The notes below the pieces were generated by a model. That model had not been told where the DNA came from. It did not search any database and worked only from the letters and a program-made list of their open reading frames with translations. The position numbers were made by a program, and so were the translations under genes. Source: Flavobacteriales bacterium (GTDB taxonomy: Bacteria > Bacteroidota > Bacteroidia > Flavobacteriales > BACL11). Taken from it: DNA of 9,737 nt. The stretch lies in contig JABGXK010000182.1 of the NCBI GenBank assembly GCA_018675825.1, positions 1 through 9,737 of the forward strand. Reading direction: 5' to 3'. Below are positions 5,962 through 9,737 of the stretch, in pieces; within the stretch, counting starts at the first letter, position 1, and each line of letters opens with the position of its first letter.

Positions 5962-7416
5962 ATGAAAAAAGAAGAATTGTCTGAAGACGAATTATTAGAA
6001 AAAGTAACCTCAACAGAATACAAATATGGGTTTACAACTAATATTGATTCTGACACAATACCTAAGGGACTGAGTGAAGATGTAGTACGTATTATTTCTA
6101 AGAAAAAAGAAGAGCCAAATTGGATGTTAGAATATCGATTAAAAGCATACCGTACCTGGCTAGAAATGAAGGAACCAGATTGGGCAAACGTAAATTATCC
6201 AAAGCCTAATTATCAAGATATAATTTACTATTCTGCTCCAAAACAAAAAAAGAAATTAGATAGTCTTGATGACTTAGATCCAGAACTCAAAAAAACATTT
6301 GATAAACTAGGGATTTCATTAAATGAGCAAAAAAGACTTTCAGGAGTAGCTGTTGATATTGTGATGGATAGTGTATCTGTCGCTACTTCATTTAAATCAA
6401 AACTTGCTGATCTTGGAATCATCTTTTGTTCAATTTCAGAGGCAATAAAAGAGCATCCTGAATTAGTACAAAAATATTTAGGCACAGTTGTACCTGCTAG
6501 AGATAATTTTTTCTCTGCTCTTAATGCAGCTGTTTTTTCTGATGGATCCTTCTGCTATATTCCAAAAGGATCAAGATGCCCTATGGAGCTATCAACTTAT
6601 TTTAGAATTAATGAGGCTGGCACAGGACAATTTGAAAGAACTCTACTAATTGCTGATGAAGGTAGTTATGTAAGTTATTTAGAAGGATGTACAGCCCCTC
6701 AAAGAGATGAAAATCAATTGCACGCTGCAGTAGTTGAGCTTATTGCCATGGATAATGCTGAAATAAAATATTCCACAGTTCAAACCTGGTATCCAGGTAA
6801 TAAAGATGGTGTGGGTGGGGTATTCAACTTTGTAACAAAGAGAGGTATTTGTCATAAAAAAGCTAAAATCTCATGGACACAAGTTGAAACTGGTTCAGCT
6901 GTAACATGGAAATACCCTTCTTGTATTTTAAAAGGAGATCATTCTATTGGAGAATTCTTCTCAGTAGCCGTAACGAACAACCTTCAACAAGCTGACACAG
7001 GAACTAAAATGATTCACTTAGGAAAAAATTCAAAAAGCACAATTATTGCTAAAGGTATTTGTGCTGGTAAAAGTAATGGTAGTTATAGAGGTTTGGTCCA
7101 AATATCTAAAGGAGCTAAAAACTCCAGAAACTTCTCGCAGTGTGATTCTTTACTTATGGGTGACAGTTGCGGATCGCATACCTTTCCATATATTGAGGTC
7201 AAAAATAGTAGTTCCCAAGTTGAGCATGAAGCAACCACATCAAAAATAGGTGAAGATCAAATATTTTATTGTAATCAAAGAGGTATTGGAACAGAAGAAG
7301 CAATTGCGCTTATAGTTAATGGTTATTGTAAAGATGTGCTTAATCAATTACCAATGGAGTTTGCAGTAGAAGCACAAAAATTATTAGAAATTAGTCTAGA
7401 AGGAAGTGTTGGATAA
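5962..7416 (+). CDS. sufB: Fe-S cluster assembly scaffold protein SufB
   Basis: Core of the SufBC2D scaffold complex in the cytosol, where a cluster is assembled from SufS-derived sulfur and iron, driven by SufC ATP hydrolysis. It has 484 residues, normal for the Bacteroidota form. Conserved blocks include the N-terminal EYKYGF segment (19-24), the VAVDIVMDSVSVAT stretch (129-142) and the C-terminal beta-helix domain. Residues matching E. coli SufB functional positions are present with a constant offset of 11: C243 (LEGCTAP; C254 in E. coli), C394 (FSQCDSLLMG; C405), and H422-E423 (EHEATTS; H433, E434). These are the proposed sulfur entry and cluster-ligand positions. The ending LPMEFAVEAQKLLEISLEGS is typical. 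It lies 15 bases after the A-type carrier and 10 bases before sufC, clearly one operon. Confidence 0.98.
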   Translation: MKKEELSEDELLEKVTSTEYKYGFTTNIDSDTIPKGLSEDVVRIISKKKEEPNWMLEYRLKAYRTWLEMKEPDWANVNYPKPNYQDIIYYSAPKQKKKLDSLDDLDPELKKTFDKLGISLNEQKRLSGVAVDIVMDSVSVATSFKSKLADLGIIFCSISEAIKEHPELVQKYLGTVVPARDNFFSALNAAVFSDGSFCYIPKGSRCPMELSTYFRINEAGTGQFERTLLIADEGSYVSYLEGCTAPQRDENQLHAAVVELIAMDNAEIKYSTVQTWYPGNKDGVGGVFNFVTKRGICHKKAKISWTQVETGSAVTWKYPSCILKGDHSIGEFFSVAVTNNLQQADTGTKMIHLGKNSKSTIIAKGICAGKSNGSYRGLVQISKGAKNSRNFSQCDSLLMGDSCGSHTFPYIEVKNSSSQVEHEATTSKIGEDQIFYCNQRGIGTEEAIALIVNGYCKDVLNQLPMEFAVEAQKLLEISLEGSVG

Positions 7417-7426
7417 ATAATATTAT

Positions 7427-8191
7427 ATGTTAAAAATTGAAAATTTAAAAGCAGTAGTTGATGGAGTAGAAATACTCAAAGGAATAAATCTCTCTGTAAA
7501 TAGTGGTGAGGTTCACGCAATAATGGGCCCAAATGGATCTGGAAAGAGCACTTTATCCTCTGTTATAGCTGGAGATGAAACTTATGAAGTGAGTTCGGGG
7601 TCTATTTTATTTGATGATGACGATTTATTAGATCTAGATCCAGATCAAAGAGCTCATAAAGGAGTGTTTCTTTCTTTTCAATATCCAGTAGAAATACCGG
7701 GTATCTCTGTGTCAAACTTTATTAAAGCAGCTATTACAGAAAAAAGAAAAGTCCTTGGACTTGACCCTATGCCTGCAAAGGACCTATTATGGAAAATGCG
7801 GGAAAAAATGGATCTACTTAATATGAAGCCTGGATATTTATCTCGAAATATGAATGAAGGGTTTTCTGGAGGAGAGAAAAAGAGAAATGAAATTTTTCAA
7901 ATGGCAATGTTAGAGCCAAAGCTAGCAATACTAGATGAAACTGATTCTGGACTTGATATTGATGCTTTAAAAGTAGTCGCAAATGGGGTTAATAAACTTA
8001 AAAACAGTAATAATGCTACTATAGTAATTACGCATTATCAACGCCTTCTAGATTATATAGTTCCCGATTACGTACATGTTCTTCATAATGGAAGAATTAT
8101 TAAATCAGGAGGAAAAGAACTAGCTCATCAATTAGAGGAAAAAGGATATGATTGGATAACTAAATTAGCTGATGAGAAATGGGGCTCTTAG
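7427..8191 (+). CDS. sufC: Fe-S cluster assembly ATPase SufC
   Basis: ABC-type ATPase that dimerises when bound to SufB and SufD and powers cluster assembly; cytosolic, not a transporter. It has 254 residues, the family length. All nucleotide-binding motifs are present: Walker A GPNGSGKST (34-42), the Q-loop glutamine Q85 in SFQYPVEIPG, signature FSGGEKKR (146-153), Walker B LAILDETDSGLD with catalytic E171, and the H-loop H203 in ITHYQR. The SFQYP and EKKRNE stretches are typical of SufC rather than of transport ATPases. Its 3' end overlaps sufD by 13 bases in a different frame, so translation of the two is probably coupled, which suits the fixed stoichiometry of the complex. Confidence 0.98.
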   Translation: MLKIENLKAVVDGVEILKGINLSVNSGEVHAIMGPNGSGKSTLSSVIAGDETYEVSSGSILFDDDDLLDLDPDQRAHKGVFLSFQYPVEIPGISVSNFIKAAITEKRKVLGLDPMPAKDLLWKMREKMDLLNMKPGYLSRNMNEGFSGGEKKRNEIFQMAMLEPKLAILDETDSGLDIDALKVVANGVNKLKNSNNATIVITHYQRLLDYIVPDYVHVLHNGRIIKSGGKELAHQLEEKGYDWITKLADEKWGS

Positions 8192-9396
8192 AGAAAATTG
8201 AACAATATACAAATAGGGGCACTGACAAAGTATCTAACAAAACAGCTTATTCAAAGTTTATAGATTTAGGATTTCCCTCGCTAAAGAATGAAGAGTGGAA
8301 ATACACTTCTTTAAAAAAAATTATAGCTAATAATTTTGAAATTGAAAATCAAGGTGAGGAAATTACTGATCAAGAAATCAAAAATAATAGTTTGGATTTA
8401 GATAATAAAGTAGTTTTTTTAAATGGGGAGCTTTACCAAAAACCCACTATATCTGGGGTGAAAATTGAAAAAAATATAGACCATTCCCCTAAATATAATG
8501 ATGCTATTACAGCTTTAAATGCTGCTCTTGCTGAAAATGGATATAATATTACTGTTAGTGAAAATACAATTGTAGATAAGCCATTAGAAATCTTATTCTT
8601 AACAAAAAATAAATCAGAGAACCTTGCTCAATATAGAAATGAGATAATAGTAAAGAAAAACTCAAGTATTAAGATTATAGAACAAGTTAAGAATCTAAGC
8701 ACTAATTTATGTTTTAGTAATATGTTTACTAATATTAATCTTGAGGAAAAAGCAATTATTGAATTTAACAAACTACAAAACAATAATGAATCTCAGATTA
8801 TAGTAGATAATACAAATATTAATCAAGAAACAGGAAGTAATTCTACATTTAACACATTGTTATTTGGAGGAGCATTTACAAGAAATAATCTGAATTTTTC
8901 TCAAAACGGAGAAAGATGTGAGAGTAATATGAATGGAGTTGTAATTTTAGATAATTCAGAATTTGCAGATAATCATACATATATGGATCATTTAAAGGCG
9001 AATTGTGAAAGTAATGAATTATATAAAGGAATTTATTTAGGCAAATCAAAAGGAGTATTTAATGGTAAGATTATGGTTAGGCCAGATGCTCAAAAAATTA
9101 ATGCCTTTCAAGCTAATAACAATTTGCTCTTGAGTGATGATTCATCAATAAATAGCAAGCCTCAATTAGAAATATATGCAGATGATGTTAAGTGTAGCCA
9201 TGGCTGTACAATTGGACAATTAGATGAAGATGCTATTTTCTATATGAATACCAGGGGCATATCTAAGCAAGATGCAAAAGCTATTTTAACTTATGCCTTT
9301 GCTTCTGATGCTCTTAATAAAATTAGTATCCCTTATTTATATGATGTTGCTAAAGATTTAATCTCTAAAAAACTAAATGTTGATTTAAGCTTTTAA
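8179..9396 (+). CDS. sufD: Fe-S cluster assembly protein SufD
   Basis: Paralogue and partner of SufB in the SufBC2D scaffold, needed for iron acquisition and cluster assembly. It has 405 residues, in the usual range. The N-terminal helical region has the family motif LKNEEWKYTSL (35-45). The central beta-helix (about 130-330) is divergent and rich in asparagine. The conserved C-terminal block CSHGCTIGQLDEDAIFYMNTRG follows, in which C339 and H341 correspond to E. coli SufD C358 and H360, H360 being the residue implicated at the SufB-SufD interface. The ATG at 8179 lies inside the end of sufC (13-base overlap) and gives the expected N-terminus. The stop codon is three bases before the sufS start. 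Confidence 0.96.
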   Translation: MGLLEKIEQYTNRGTDKVSNKTAYSKFIDLGFPSLKNEEWKYTSLKKIIANNFEIENQGEEITDQEIKNNSLDLDNKVVFLNGELYQKPTISGVKIEKNIDHSPKYNDAITALNAALAENGYNITVSENTIVDKPLEILFLTKNKSENLAQYRNEIIVKKNSSIKIIEQVKNLSTNLCFSNMFTNINLEEKAIIEFNKLQNNNESQIIVDNTNINQETGSNSTFNTLLFGGAFTRNNLNFSQNGERCESNMNGVVILDNSEFADNHTYMDHLKANCESNELYKGIYLGKSKGVFNGKIMVRPDAQKINAFQANNNLLLSDDSSINSKPQLEIYADDVKCSHGCTIGQLDEDAIFYMNTRGISKQDAKAILTYAFASDALNKISIPYLYDVAKDLISKKLNVDLSF

Positions 9397-9399
9397 AGC

Positions 9400-9737
9400 A
9401 TGAATAAAAAAAGCAATATAAGAGACCGTTTTCCATTACTAAATGTGACCGTAAATAGCAGTCCACTAATTTACTTTGACAATGCCGCTACAACTCAAAA
9501 GCCCAAAGAGGTAATTGATGAAATAACCAAATATTATGAAGAAGAGAATAGCAATATTCATAGAGGTGTTCACCACCTTAGTCAAATATCCACTGATAAT
9601 TTTGAGAAGTGTAGGGATAAAGTTCAGCAGTTTCTTAATGCAGAATTTAGTCATGAAATTATTTTCACAAAAGGAACGACTGATTCAATTAATTTAGTTT
9701 CAACTTGTTTTCAAGATCAATTGCAAAAAGGAGATGA
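9400..9737 (+). CDS. sufS: Cysteine desulfurase SufS, 5' part (truncated by window edge)
   Basis: Pyridoxal-phosphate enzyme that converts cysteine to alanine and supplies persulfide sulfur to the SUF scaffold. The first 112 codons are visible of about 405 in the family. Class V aminotransferase/SufS landmarks are present: YFDNAATTQKP (25-35), NIHRGVHHLS (52-61), and EIIFTKGTTDSINLV (86-100), the last belonging to the cofactor-phosphate binding region. The HRGVH motif marks the SufS/CsdA group rather than IscS/NifS. The PLP lysine and the active-site cysteine lie to the right of the window and cannot be checked. The start is three bases after the sufD stop, in the standard sufB-sufC-sufD-sufS order. 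Confidence 0.96.
   Translation, partial: MNKKSNIRDRFPLLNVTVNSSPLIYFDNAATTQKPKEVIDEITKYYEEENSNIHRGVHHLSQISTDNFEKCRDKVQQFLNAEFSHEIIFTKGTTDSINLVSTCFQDQLQKGD

Noticed and set aside
5945..5983. A 12-codon frame starting in the TAATG overlap at the end of the A-type carrier gene
   Set aside because: It would run into the start of sufB in another frame and has no supporting feature; a TAATG arising by chance at a stop codon is common.
1..9737. The possibility of a new defence, mobile or biosynthetic system in the window
   Set aside because: Every open frame of gene size belongs to a recognisable family, and only the secreted EEP enzyme lacks a defined substrate. There are no transposases, integrases, toxin-antitoxin pairs or unknown gene clusters.
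9397..9737. Absence of sufE, and of the SufS catalytic lysine and cysteine
   Set aside because: The operon is cut by the window edge, so nothing can be concluded about missing genes or residues.

Overview
The window is a stretch of AT-rich bacterial chromosome that reads like a Bacteroidota genome, most likely an AT-rich member of the Flavobacteriales. The signs are four upstream motifs of the form TAnnTTTG (the Bacteroidota -7 element), no clear Shine-Dalgarno sequences, a five-helix type-B succinate dehydrogenase cytochrome b, a secreted enzyme ending in what looks like a type IX secretion (T9SS) sorting domain, and a complete-looking SUF gene order. Proteins resemble flavobacterial homologues along their full length. 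I see no insertion sequences, phage genes, CRISPR array, tRNA or rRNA.

Layout. Positions 1-2038 (minus strand) hold sdhC and the first 460 codons of sdhA; sdhA runs off the left edge, where sdhB would be expected. A 118 bp divergent promoter region separates them from a plus-strand pair: a metal-dependent Xaa-Pro aminopeptidase (2157-3443), followed with no gap by a predicted secreted endonuclease/exonuclease/phosphatase-fold enzyme (3444-4457). thiL (4502-5554, minus strand) converges on this pair. A second divergent promoter region of 68 bp (5555-5622) separates thiL from the SUF iron-sulfur cluster assembly operon: an A-type carrier (5623-5946), sufB, sufC, sufD and the start of sufS, which runs off the right edge at 9737.

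How the genes work together. SufS takes sulfur from cysteine, the SufB-SufC-SufD complex builds the cluster using ATP, and the A-type protein passes clusters on. One client enzyme is succinate dehydrogenase, whose iron-sulfur subunit should be encoded just left of the window. ThiL makes thiamine diphosphate, the cofactor of the 2-oxo acid dehydrogenases that feed the same respiratory metabolism. The aminopeptidase and the secreted nuclease have no evident link to either group beyond position.

Nothing here looks like a new multi-gene system: this is mainly housekeeping sequence. The parts most worth a second look are regulatory: an 18 bp near-palindrome sitting exactly on the predicted SUF promoter, a thiL promoter so close to its ATG that the mRNA may be leaderless, and a promoter position that shortens sdhC. 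The compact T9SS-type tail of the secreted nuclease is also notable.
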